Under the pieces are notes generated by a model. It was not told the origin of the DNA. It saw nothing but the letters and a program-made list of their open reading frames with translations, and made no database searches. Both the position numbers and the translations under genes were made by a program. Source: Bacteroidales bacterium (GTDB taxonomy: Bacteria > Bacteroidota > Bacteroidia > Bacteroidales > UBA932). From it: a stretch of 35,684 nt of DNA. Shown here one piece after another: positions 22,752 through 30,811 of this stretch (within the stretch, counting starts at the first letter, position 1; the number at the start of each line of letters is the position of its first letter). The stretch spans positions 1 through 35,684 of the forward strand of contig JAFUWY010000028.1 in NCBI GenBank assembly GCA_017477245.1, read 5' to 3'.

Positions 22752-24980
22752 TTACGGCATAGGTTTGAGGCCTTCCCAACGGACATCCCAGGTGCCGTCC
22801 TTGGGGAAGCCCGGATTCTCGACTTCGCAGCCGTCCCAGCCGGCGCACATCATGCCGACGGCGAGCAGCAGGCCGCCGTTGCCCGGCAGGTACATCCGGA
22901 GGGTCTCGGAGCGGTAGTTGTTGCCGCTGGGCAGCACCAGTTCGCCGCGGCCATCCATCGTGATGGCGCGCACGGCGATCTCCGGCCGCAGCAGGCGGGT
23001 GGCGTTCATGGCGAAGGAGGGGTAGTTCCAGCTCCAGTTGCCGCGCTTCCAGCCCCAGCGCTCGGCGGCGCGGTCCAGCGTCTTCTGCATGTTCTCCTCG
23101 GTGAAGAGGCGGCAGGCCGGCAGCATGCCGAAGGCCAGCAGGTTCTCGGTGGAGGTGCCGCTGACGTTGGTGCGGGCAGGGTCGAGCGGGACGATCTGGG
23201 CGGAGGTGCGGCCGCGCTGGCCGTCCTTGTAGCCGCCCGCAGGGGCCGGCGGCGCGATGACGCGCAGCACGGTGCCGTTCTCGAAGTCCGGCACGCCCGG
23301 ACCCTTCTCGGCCGGGAGGTAGATGCCGTCCGGGCTGACGGCGAGCGGGGAGAGCTTGGCGAGGATGTCGTCCCAGGCGGCCACGCGCTCCAGCCCGCGG
23401 CGCTCGCGCCACTGCTGGGCGACGCTCAGGCCGAAGTGCCAGTAGGACAGCTCGAAGGACGGGTTGACGGTGTAGTCCTCGCTGAGCGACTCGCTGGCGG
23501 CGCAGGCGCCCTCGATGACGTAGCGGTCCTTCGCGGCGTCATAGTTCACGAACGCGGCCATGAACTCGGCCGTCTGCTGGACCATGTCGGCGTATTCATC
23601 CAGGATCTCCTGCGAAGGCTCGGCGCGGTAGATGAGCTCCGCCATGTAGATCGGGTGCGGCTGCTGCCAGATGATGTAGGAGCCGATGTCGGAGGGGGCT
23701 TCGGTGGCGGACGGGTCCGTCATCTTCATCCAGCGTACGCCGGGGAAGCCCTGGCGCTCCGCGATGATGCGGGCGTTCGGCTGGGCGGTCTTGTACCAGT
23801 CCAGCTGGCGGCGCAGGAGCTCCGGCTGGCCCCAGGTGGCCCACTGGAAGCTGTGCCACATCACCATCTCGAGGTGGAACTTGCCGTGCCAGGAGTTGTA
23901 GGTCATGCCGGTCTCTGCCGGCGGGAAATGCTGCGCCTCCTGGACGCGCATGAGGTATTGCGAGAGCACGACACGCCGCTCCAGCAGCGGGGCGCGCGGG
24001 TCGGTGCAGTGCGAGAAGTCGATCACGCCAGAGGTTTGCCAGTAGTTGTTCCAGAGGCCCTTGGCGGAGGCGGCGGCCGTCCGGAAGTCCGGGTTGGCGC
24101 CGTCCGGCTGCTCCGGGGTGAAGCGGACGCTGAACTCCCATTCCGGGGATTCCGGGGTGAGGGTCAGGCGGTTGGGACCGGCCTGCGCGAGGGCGGCCTT
24201 GCCGCTCCAGCGCACGGACACGTAGTAGGTCACATCGTCCAGGGTCCGGCGGACCAGGGCGCTGCCGTCCTGCTGCGAGACGATCTCGGTGCTGTGCTTG
24301 TCGTCGACGCACCAGTCGGAGGCGTCGTCGGTGTGCACGCCGGTCGGGTAGGGGAAGCGGAGCACGACGGGCAGCGGCTGCTCCGCCTTCACGTGCGCGG
24401 CGAGCAGGTCTTCGCCCTCGCCGCCGCTGACGGTCTCCACCTGCACGGGCTGGCCCTTCCAGGTGAACCGGGAGTGCAGCACGCCGTCATACATGTCCAG
24501 GGTCTGGTCCACCCCCTCGATCTCCTCCGGCTTCATGCCGTCGAAACCGATGTTGCCGAGGTGGATGCGGTGCGGGTTGGCGCGGATGTACGCTGCCGCG
24601 GCCTGGCTCCGGGGCGACTGGGCATAGCCCATCTGGACGGAGTAGATGCCATGCGGGTGGCCGGGCAGGGGATGGTCTTCGAGGGTCTCCTCCATCGTGT
24701 AGCCTTCGGTGTTCGGGAAGGCGTGCCAGCCCCACTCGCTGTAGGTGCCCAGCGACAGGCCGTCCTTGCAGAACTCGGGGAAAGTCTGCAGGCCCGTGGC
24801 GTCGAGCGTCAGGGTGAAGCAGCCGTTGCCCAGGTTGAGGGAATTCAGGGGGGCAAGTTCGCTGATGTGGGGGTTGTTGCGGGAGACGAGTGCCTTCCGG
24901 TCGATCTTGTCGGATGCGCAGGAGGTCAGGAGGGCGGCCAGCAGCAGGGCGGCGGCAGCCCGGAACGGCGAATGTGTCAT
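22752..24980 (-). CDS. Six-hairpin glycosidase-like lipoprotein
   Basis: The protein of about 742 residues has a lipoprotein signal (LLLAALLTSCAS, C21). An N-terminal beta-sandwich-like part precedes a catalytic-looking helical domain with NSWHGKFHLEMVMWHSFQWA, GVRWMKM, PSDIGSYIIWQQPHPIYMAEL and a late GRGELVLPSGNNYRSET. The WQQPHPIYMAEL segment resembles GH65-like and related (alpha/alpha)6 enzymes. The exact CAZy family is not certain. Its neighbours (pectate lyase, galactanase, alpha-glucuronidase) point to pectin or arabinogalactan breakdown. ATG at 24980 is preferred over an upstream start because it begins the lipoprotein signal and follows the -7 box. Confidence 0.68.
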   Translation of the reverse strand: MTHSPFRAAAALLLAALLTSCASDKIDRKALVSRNNPHISELAPLNSLNLGNGCFTLTLDATGLQTFPEFCKDGLSLGTYSEWGWHAFPNTEGYTMEETLEDHPLPGHPHGIYSVQMGYAQSPRSQAAAAYIRANPHRIHLGNIGFDGMKPEEIEGVDQTLDMYDGVLHSRFTWKGQPVQVETVSGGEGEDLLAAHVKAEQPLPVVLRFPYPTGVHTDDASDWCVDDKHSTEIVSQQDGSALVRRTLDDVTYYVSVRWSGKAALAQAGPNRLTLTPESPEWEFSVRFTPEQPDGANPDFRTAAASAKGLWNNYWQTSGVIDFSHCTDPRAPLLERRVVLSQYLMRVQEAQHFPPAETGMTYNSWHGKFHLEMVMWHSFQWATWGQPELLRRQLDWYKTAQPNARIIAERQGFPGVRWMKMTDPSATEAPSDIGSYIIWQQPHPIYMAELIYRAEPSQEILDEYADMVQQTAEFMAAFVNYDAAKDRYVIEGACAASESLSEDYTVNPSFELSYWHFGLSVAQQWRERRGLERVAAWDDILAKLSPLAVSPDGIYLPAEKGPGVPDFENGTVLRVIAPPAPAGGYKDGQRGRTSAQIVPLDPARTNVSGTSTENLLAFGMLPACRLFTEENMQKTLDRAAERWGWKRGNWSWNYPSFAMNATRLLRPEIAVRAITMDGRGELVLPSGNNYRSETLRMYLPGNGGLLLAVGMMCAGWDGCEVENPGFPKDGTWDVRWEGLKPMP

Positions 24981-25001
24981 AATTGGTCTTGTAAGTGTCA
25001 G

Positions 25002-25030
25002 CAAAGATACGACAAAAAAACGTATCTTTG
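25002..25030. promoter_or_regulatory. Mirror-image divergent promoter
   Basis: CAAAGATAC (25002-25010) and GTATCTTTG (25022-25030) are perfect inverted copies, each holding a -7 box (TATCTTTG) for one direction. The minus-strand gene starts at 24980 and the plus-strand GH53 gene at 25061. Each -7 box occupies the other promoter's -33 region. Confidence 0.7.
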
Positions 25031-25060
25031 GAGAACAAACCCGATAACCGTTCCATGTGT

Positions 25061-26203
25061 ATGAAGAAAAGTATCCTGATGTTTGCGGCGCTGCTGTCCT
25101 GCGCCGTCCTGTCCGCCCAGAAAGTGACTTTCCCGCAGGGGCAGCTCCCGTATGACAACCCTTACGCCTTCGGCCAGGACCTCTCGTTCGTGCTCAGCGC
25201 CGAGAAGCGCGGCGGCGTTTGGTACGACACCGACGGCACGCAGAAGAGCCCCTGGAAGATCTTCCGGGACCACGGCTACAACTGGGGCCGCCTGATGATC
25301 TGCAACGAGCCGTCCCGCCTCGGCCAGACCCTCGACTACGTGGTGGAGGGCGCCAGGAAGCTGAAAGAAAACAATATCCACTTCGCCCTGGACTTCATGA
25401 TGTCCGACGGCTGGTCCAACCCGATGACCCAGCCCACGCCTTCGAGCCTGCGCGACATGACCCACAAGCAGCGCGTGGATGCCTTCTATGACTATGTACA
25501 CAACGTGATCAAGACCCTGCGCGACGCCGGCGTCCAGCCGGAGATCGTCCAGGTGGGCAACGAGATCAGCAACGGCGCCTTCTGGCCCGACGGCCGCGTC
25601 TACTACGGCCCCGAGAAGCGGGCCCAGAGCCACTGGAAGGAGTTCACGGACTACATCAAGGCCGGCATCAAGGCCATCCGCGACGTGGACCCGCGCATCG
25701 GCGTGATGCTGCACGTGGACTTCGGCGGCGACCTGGAGATGAGCGAGATCTTCTTCGACAAGATGAAGCAGTATAAGGTCGGCTACGACTGCATCGGCTT
25801 CTCTTTCTACCCTTGGTCGCACGGCACGCTGATGGACCTGCGCGACAACCTCTACTATGTGATCGAGAAATACCGCAAGCCTGTCTACGTGATCGAGACC
25901 GGCTACTATTCCGTCCCGTCGCAGTATTTCGAGCGCAAGGGCATCCGCGCCGCCTTCCCCGAGACCCCCGAGGGGCAGAAGCAGTGGTTCCAGGCCGTCA
26001 ACGAGATCGTGATGGCTGCGCCGTACAACCTCGGCCGGGGCGTGTTCTGGTGGGAGCCGATGCAGCGCGGACGCGGCTGCTTCGACGACCAGACCCGCAA
26101 GGCCAAGCCCATCCTCGAGGCCTTCGAGAAATATGCCTTCCCGCTGGACCGCACCGACGGCAATCCCCGCATCTGGGACTTCGAGGAAGGCGAAAGACCG
26201 TAG
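25061..26203 (+). CDS. Arabinogalactan endo-beta-1,4-galactanase (GH53)
   Basis: The 380-residue secreted enzyme cleaves beta-1,4-galactan, a side chain of rhamnogalacturonan I. A signal peptide (MKKSILMFAALLSCAVLSA) is followed by a TIM barrel with FRDHGYNWGRLMICNEP and HFALDFMMSDGWSNP. The acid/base glutamate is in VQVGNEISNG (E168) and the nucleophile in VYVIETGYY (E279), and a late VFWWEPM follows. These are GH53 hallmarks. It is transcribed away from the glycosidase/pectate lyase pair through a shared divergent promoter and converges on GH115. Confidence 0.9.
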   Translation: MKKSILMFAALLSCAVLSAQKVTFPQGQLPYDNPYAFGQDLSFVLSAEKRGGVWYDTDGTQKSPWKIFRDHGYNWGRLMICNEPSRLGQTLDYVVEGARKLKENNIHFALDFMMSDGWSNPMTQPTPSSLRDMTHKQRVDAFYDYVHNVIKTLRDAGVQPEIVQVGNEISNGAFWPDGRVYYGPEKRAQSHWKEFTDYIKAGIKAIRDVDPRIGVMLHVDFGGDLEMSEIFFDKMKQYKVGYDCIGFSFYPWSHGTLMDLRDNLYYVIEKYRKPVYVIETGYYSVPSQYFERKGIRAAFPETPEGQKQWFQAVNEIVMAAPYNLGRGVFWWEPMQRGRGCFDDQTRKAKPILEAFEKYAFPLDRTDGNPRIWDFEEGERP

Positions 26204-26204
26204 T

Positions 26205-26282
26205 CCTCATTGTCAATGACTTACAAAATAACCTTCGGCATTTTGGCCGAAGGTTATTTTGTAAATACTTGGTAATCAGCAG
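26205..26282. repeat. 78-bp hairpin element, copy 2
   Basis: A 19-bp perfect inverted repeat (26221-26239 / 26246-26264) has the same arm, loop and flank lengths as the copy at 10476-10553. Stem differences between copies are compensated on the other arm. It lies between the convergent GH53 and GH115 genes and may also end transcription. Confidence 0.75.
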
Positions 26283-26289
26283 GGGCTGT

Positions 26290-28764
26290 CTACAGCGGGA
26301 AGAGGTAGAAGCGCCGCGCGGGCTTGAAGTCCGCCATCCATTGGTCGAAGATGATGTGGTCGTCGACGGCCGAGAGGGTGAGCGTGTGGGCGCCGGCGCC
26401 GAGCCCGACGGGCACGGCGACGACGGCCTGGCCGCGCATCACGTTCTGCTTCCAGCGGTCGCTGCGGTAGGGCTCCTTGATGGAGAGGACCTGCGGCGCG
26501 CCGCCGTCCACGCTGACGCTGAAGCGGATGTCGCCCTTGTCCAGCGCCTGGGTCGGGATCACGGCCACGCGGATGACGGCCTTCCCGCTGCTTTCCGTGC
26601 GGAAATCATAGCGCAGCGAGGCGCCTTTCGGCACCGGGACGGCCCGGCCGCTGTGGCCCAGGCTCCGCACCGGCCGCACGGGCGCGGTGGCGGCGGTGTA
26701 GTCGCAGGCGTTGGCGGCGTAGTAGTCCCGGCCGGCGGTCGGCACTTCGGGGGCGTGCCAGTCCTGGCCGTAGGCGCCCCACTTCGCAATCTCCGCGTCG
26801 GTGAGCGAGACCGGGAGGTCCGGCGCCCAGTAGAGGGGCAGGTCGCGCGGGTGGTCGCACATCAGGCCGCGCCACTTGCCGCCGGCGAGCTCCTCGTTGA
26901 ACTGCCGGGTGCGCTCCCGGATGTCGCGGTAGGCGGTGAGGCTGAGGGCCGCGGCGGCCAGCTGGACGGTGTCCGGCTTCCAGACATACGGGGAATAGGT
27001 CGTACGCGCCCGCTGGCGGGCCCGCTGGGCGTAGAGCATCTTCTCGGCCATGGACTCCGCACCGCCGATCGGGTAGCGCACGGCGGCGAACCAGGCGTCG
27101 CGGCTGCGCGCCGGCACGAGCGCCGTAGCGTCTTCGACGGTCCGGCGCACGGCGCGGAAACGGTCGATGTAGCGCTGCGCCTCATCTCCGAACTCGCTGA
27201 AACTGAACTCGGTATTGACCGGCTTGGAGAGCCCGCCGGGGTAGCGTTGCGTGTCGGACAGCTCGACCTGGCTCCAGCCGAAGAATTCCGGATGGCGCAT
27301 GGCGCAGAGCCGGTAGTACTCCTGCATGGCCGGCGCCGCCTTGGCGGCTGCGGCCTGGCCGAACTCGCGCGCGAGCCAGCGCTCCAGGTGGTCCGGCACC
27401 GTCTCGGGCTGTACGCTGTCCACATCCCAGGCCAGGTCGAGGAAGAACTCGAGGTCGTAGGCGGCCACCTTGGGGTCGTGGACGTTGGCGACCCAGAGCT
27501 TGCGGACGTTGTGCCGGTACGCTTCCATCATCTCATGGTAGATGAGGCCCGGCTGGGCCGTGGACAGCCACAGGTTGTCGTGGGGCCGCCCGGCGTAGCT
27601 GAGGTGGTAGTAGACGCCGGCGCCGCCGCTGCGCGCCTGCTGCGCGGCGTCGGACAGGCGGGTCATGTTGCCGTAGTTGTCGTCGCACCAGACGATGGTG
27701 ACGTCGTCCGGGACCCGCAGCCCGTTCTCCATGATCTCCAGGACCTCCTTGTAGGGCATGAACATCTGCGGGATCTTCGTCAGGTCCTTGTCGATGTATT
27801 TCCTGAGCAGTTCCCGCTGGTCGTCGATGACCTGCTGCAGGGCGGCGGTCTTCTCGTCCAGCGTGGCGCGCTCCAGCCCCTCCATCGAGCCGTCGTGGAT
27901 GCCGCGCATGCCGATGGTGAAGAGGTTGTCGCGGTCCACCTCCTGCAGGCGCTCCGTCCAGTAGTCGAGGACCTGCTGCTTGTTGGTCAGGTAGTTGTAG
28001 CGCCCGCGCGCGGCTACATCCCACTCGCCGACGTTGTTGCGCAGCAGCGGCTCGCAGTGGGACGTGCCGATCAGGATGCCCAGCGAGTCGGCCATCTGCC
28101 GCGCGCCGGGGACCTGGAAGAAGGCGGTCGTGCCCGGGTGCATGCCCGGCCAGAGGGTGTTGCCCCGCAGGCGGAGCAGCAGCTTGCAGACCTGGCGGTA
28201 GGTGTCGGCGCTGATGGTGAGACCGTCCGCCTGCGGCGAATAGGTCTGTGCGCTCCAGGGCCGGAAGGCCCAGTCCTCGTCGTTCAGGAACAGGCCGCGG
28301 TACTCCACGGACGGATGCTGGAAGGTGCTGTATCCGTCCGGAATCTCCAGCCGGTCCTTCTTCGCGGGGCGCGAATCGCCCCACCAGGTCCAGGGAGAGA
28401 CCCCGGCCAGCCGCGAAATCTCCAGCACGCCGTAGGCCGTGCCGCGGGCGTCGGACCCGACGACCACGAGCTGGCGGCCGTGCGTGCCCACGTAGAAAGC
28501 CTCCTTGACGAAGCGCAGCGAGTCCGCGATGGCGGCGGGCACGCCGAGACGGGAGAGGCTGGTGCGTTCCCGGTCGTACTGTACGATCCGGAGCGTGGCG
28601 CCGGACCTCGCCGGCTGCGGGCGCAGGCCCGTCACCTCCTGCAGGTCGCCCTGCAGCATCCCAACGGCAACGCCGACCACGGGGTCGGCGTTGCGGGAAA
28701 CGGTATAGGTGAGCGGACCATTACCGCCGAACCACAGGAACGCCAACAGGAGCAGCGTTCTCAT
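26290..28764 (-). CDS. GH115-family alpha-glucuronidase
   Basis: The 824-residue enzyme removes (4-O-methyl-)glucuronic acid side groups from xylan or arabinogalactan. A short signal (MRTLLLLAFLWFGGNG) precedes an N-terminal domain with GTAYGVLEISRLAGVSPWTWWGD. The catalytic barrel has VEYRGLFLNDEDWAF, LRLRGNTLWPGMHPGT, TIVWCDDNYGNM, GVYYHLSYAGRPHDNLWL and LWVANVHDPK. These are GH115 signatures, and length fits. It is the last gene of the uxaC-yhcH-GH115 operon (2-base gap from yhcH), so the released uronic acid feeds the isomerase of the same transcript. Confidence 0.92.
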   Translation of the reverse strand: MRTLLLLAFLWFGGNGPLTYTVSRNADPVVGVAVGMLQGDLQEVTGLRPQPARSGATLRIVQYDRERTSLSRLGVPAAIADSLRFVKEAFYVGTHGRQLVVVGSDARGTAYGVLEISRLAGVSPWTWWGDSRPAKKDRLEIPDGYSTFQHPSVEYRGLFLNDEDWAFRPWSAQTYSPQADGLTISADTYRQVCKLLLRLRGNTLWPGMHPGTTAFFQVPGARQMADSLGILIGTSHCEPLLRNNVGEWDVAARGRYNYLTNKQQVLDYWTERLQEVDRDNLFTIGMRGIHDGSMEGLERATLDEKTAALQQVIDDQRELLRKYIDKDLTKIPQMFMPYKEVLEIMENGLRVPDDVTIVWCDDNYGNMTRLSDAAQQARSGGAGVYYHLSYAGRPHDNLWLSTAQPGLIYHEMMEAYRHNVRKLWVANVHDPKVAAYDLEFFLDLAWDVDSVQPETVPDHLERWLAREFGQAAAAKAAPAMQEYYRLCAMRHPEFFGWSQVELSDTQRYPGGLSKPVNTEFSFSEFGDEAQRYIDRFRAVRRTVEDATALVPARSRDAWFAAVRYPIGGAESMAEKMLYAQRARQRARTTYSPYVWKPDTVQLAAAALSLTAYRDIRERTRQFNEELAGGKWRGLMCDHPRDLPLYWAPDLPVSLTDAEIAKWGAYGQDWHAPEVPTAGRDYYAANACDYTAATAPVRPVRSLGHSGRAVPVPKGASLRYDFRTESSGKAVIRVAVIPTQALDKGDIRFSVSVDGGAPQVLSIKEPYRSDRWKQNVMRGQAVVAVPVGLGAGAHTLTLSAVDDHIIFDQWMADFKPARRFYLFPL

Positions 28765-28766
28765 CC

Positions 28767-29186
28767 TCAGGCTACCTTGACTTTGAAGATGGCTTTATGG
28801 ATCGTGCCTTCGCCGATGAGCGGGGCATGGGCGGTGTCGGGATCGAAGGTGATGGCTTCGCCGACCTTGACGGTGACGGTGGTCCAGTCCTTGTCCTTGT
28901 AGAAGAGGATGTCCTTCTCGGTGTTGAATTCGCCGTCAGGCTCCACGCATTCCTTGCGCGGCTTGACGCCGAAGCTCTCGTCCTTGGAGAGGGGCACCTG
29001 GATGTCGATGTACTTGTCGTGCACCTCGAGGCGGGCCTGCTCGGGGGTCTTCATCTGGGAGTCCACGATGTTGACGAAGAGGTTGTCGCCGTCAAGGAGG
29101 TGCTTGCCGTTCTCAAGCTCGGACAGGTCGGTGTCAGCGATATACTGCAGGGCCTGCTGGTAGTATTTGTTGTTGTCTAAATCCAT
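28767..29186 (-). CDS. YhcH/YjgK/YiaL family protein
   Basis: The 139-residue cupin-like protein (DUF386) is of the kind found with uronate and sialic-acid genes. Visible family features are KYIDIQVPLSKDESFGV and the late DPDTAHAPLIGEG...KAIFKVKV. Its reaction is uncertain; relatives may act as sugar epimerases or accessory proteins in uronate catabolism. It lies between uxaC and GH115 and starts after a REP-like palindrome (29197-29222). Confidence 0.88.
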   Translation of the reverse strand: MDLDNNKYYQQALQYIADTDLSELENGKHLLDGDNLFVNIVDSQMKTPEQARLEVHDKYIDIQVPLSKDESFGVKPRKECVEPDGEFNTEKDILFYKDKDWTTVTVKVGEAITFDPDTAHAPLIGEGTIHKAIFKVKVA

Positions 29187-29196
29187 AATTCTTCCG

Positions 29197-29222
29197 TCAT
29201 TCCGGGCTTGACCCGGAATCTC
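29197..29222. repeat. REP-like palindrome, intergenic copy
   Basis: The 26 bases are identical, in inverse orientation, to 1453-1478 inside lepB. The arms are ATTCCGGG (29199-29206) and CCCGGAAT (29212-29219). It lies between the uxaC stop and the yhcH start. Confidence 0.8.
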
Positions 29223-29227
29223 ATTGA

Positions 29228-30643
29228 TTAAAAATTAAAATAGTTCTTTGCGTTGTTGTAGCTGATATCCTCGATCATCTGTCCGATGCGCTCCATCTCG
29301 GAGGCCGGGAGCTTGCCGTTCTCCACGTCCGTGCCGACCACGTCGCAGAGGATGCGGCGGAAGTATTCGTGGCGCGGGTAGCTGATGAAGCTGCGGGAGT
29401 CGGTGAGCATGCCGACGAACCTGCTGAACAGGCCCAGGACGGACAGGGCGTCCATCTGGCGGCGCATGCCGACCTCCTGGTCGAGGAACCACCAGCCGGA
29501 GCCGAACTGCATCTTGCCCGGGCAGGTGCCGTCGTTGAAGGTGTAGGCCATGGTCATCATGACTTCGTTGTCCTTCGGGTTGAGGCAGTAGAGGATGGTC
29601 TTGGCGAGCTTGCCGGCCGCAGTGAGGCGGTCGAAGAAGCGGTTGCCGGCGGCGGCGATCTCCTGGTCGTGGATGGCGTCGAAGCCCGTGTCGGGACCGA
29701 CCTTCGCGAACATGGCGGAGTTGTTGTTGCGGATGGCGCCGATATGGAACTGCTGGGCCCAGCCGGCGTCGGCGTCCATGCAGGCCTGGTCGAAGAGGAA
29801 GGCGCTGCGGAACTTCTCGAGTTCCTTGGCGTTCGGGGCGATGCCCATCAGGACCTTCTTGAAGATGAGTTCGATCTCGATCTCCTTGTAGTCGCAGGAG
29901 TAGAAGTTCTCCAGGCCGTGGTCGGAGAGCTTGCAGCCCATCGAGGCGAAGAAATCATGACGCTTCTGGAGGGCTTCCTGCAGGTCGGCGTAGGAGTCGA
30001 TCTCCATGTCGGCGGCCTCGCCGAGTTTCTTCAGGTACTCCTTGTAGGACTTGGGGTCCTCGATGGCCATGGCCTTGTCGGGACGCCAGGCGGGGATGAC
30101 CTTGGTGCCGAACGGGTGCTCGGCGATCATCTTGTGCCAGCGCAGGTCGTCGGCCGGGTCATCGGTCGTGCAGACGGTCTCGACGTTGAAGCGACGGATG
30201 AGGGCCTGGCCGCGGAACTCGGGCGTGGCGAGTTTGGCGTTGCACTCCTCGAAGATCTCGCGGGCGGTCTTGGGGGAGAGGAGCTTGTCGATGCCGAACA
30301 CGCGGCTGAGCTCGAGGTGCGTCCAGTGGTAGAGCGGGTTGCGCATGGTGTAAGGCACGGTCTCGGCCCACTTCTGGAAGGTCTCCCAGGCGCTGTACTT
30401 GCCGCCGGTCAGGTAGTCCTCGGACACGCCGTTGGCACGCATCGCGCGCCACTTGTAGTGGTCGCCGTAGTGGCCGTCGACCAGCCAGAGCTGGGTGATG
30501 TCGCGGAACTGGATGTTCTCGGCGATCTGCTGGGGGACAAGGTGGCAGTGGTAGTCGATGATGGGCATCTTCTCCGCATGCTCGTGATACAGGCTCCGCG
30601 CGGTGGCGTTGGAGAGCATGAAATCTTCGTTGATGAATGACAT
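29228..30643 (-). CDS. uxaC: Glucuronate (uronate) isomerase
   Basis: The 471-residue cytoplasmic enzyme isomerizes D-glucuronate to D-fructuronate and D-galacturonate to D-tagaturonate, the entry step of uronate catabolism. The amidohydrolase-type metal motif YHCHLVP (H32, H34) near the N-terminus, the family opening [16 protein letters not shown] and the C-terminal [17 protein letters not shown] are typical of UxaC. Length is normal. It is first in the operon uxaC-yhcH-GH115 with a consensus promoter at 30684-30714, and therefore linked to release of uronic acids from plant glycans. Confidence 0.95.
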   Translation of the reverse strand: MSFINEDFMLSNATARSLYHEHAEKMPIIDYHCHLVPQQIAENIQFRDITQLWLVDGHYGDHYKWRAMRANGVSEDYLTGGKYSAWETFQKWAETVPYTMRNPLYHWTHLELSRVFGIDKLLSPKTAREIFEECNAKLATPEFRGQALIRRFNVETVCTTDDPADDLRWHKMIAEHPFGTKVIPAWRPDKAMAIEDPKSYKEYLKKLGEAADMEIDSYADLQEALQKRHDFFASMGCKLSDHGLENFYSCDYKEIEIELIFKKVLMGIAPNAKELEKFRSAFLFDQACMDADAGWAQQFHIGAIRNNNSAMFAKVGPDTGFDAIHDQEIAAAGNRFFDRLTAAGKLAKTILYCLNPKDNEVMMTMAYTFNDGTCPGKMQFGSGWWFLDQEVGMRRQMDALSVLGLFSRFVGMLTDSRSFISYPRHEYFRRILCDVVGTDVENGKLPASEMERIGQMIEDISYNNAKNYFNF

Positions 30644-30683
30644 ATCGGTGTTGGTTTATTAGTTTTGATTTCTTTGAATCTTT

Positions 30684-30714
30684 CAAATGTAGCAATAATT
30701 TGCCATAAACCCAA
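30684..30714 (-). promoter_or_regulatory. Promoter of the uxaC-yhcH-GH115 operon
   Basis: On the minus strand: TTG (30712-30714), a 20-base spacer and TACATTTG (30684-30691). It exactly matches the Bacteroidetes consensus and starts where the upstream terminator ends. Confidence 0.75.
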
Positions 30715-30744
30715 AAAAGAAACCCGCACCGGGGGGGGTGCAGG
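30713..30744 (-). terminator. Terminator after susD
   Basis: On the minus strand CCTGCACC and GGTGCGGG pair (one T-G wobble) around a C-run loop, followed by TTTCTTTTTT. The wobble makes a stable stem only in the minus-strand RNA, so it serves susD. Confidence 0.7.
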
Positions 30745-30750
30745 TCCTGG

Positions 30751-30781
30751 GAGATTCGCCGATCAAGTCGGCGAATGACGG
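30751..30781. repeat. Diverged REP-like palindrome after susD
   Basis: ATTCGCCGA (30754-30762) and TCGGCGAAT (30768-30776) surround the loop TCAAG. Outer bases (GAGATTC, GAATGACGG) match the family seen at 29197-29222. The half-unit TCAAGTCGGCGA repeats at 30786-30797. Confidence 0.65.
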
Positions 30782-30811
30782 AAGGTCAAGTCGGCGACCA
30801 GGGGGGGGAGG

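Noticed and set aside
22602-28902. Very long plus-strand frames opposite the glycosidase and GH115 genes
   Set aside because: Shadow frames with repetitive G/A/V/R/H composition; the minus-strand products carry signal peptides and family motifs.
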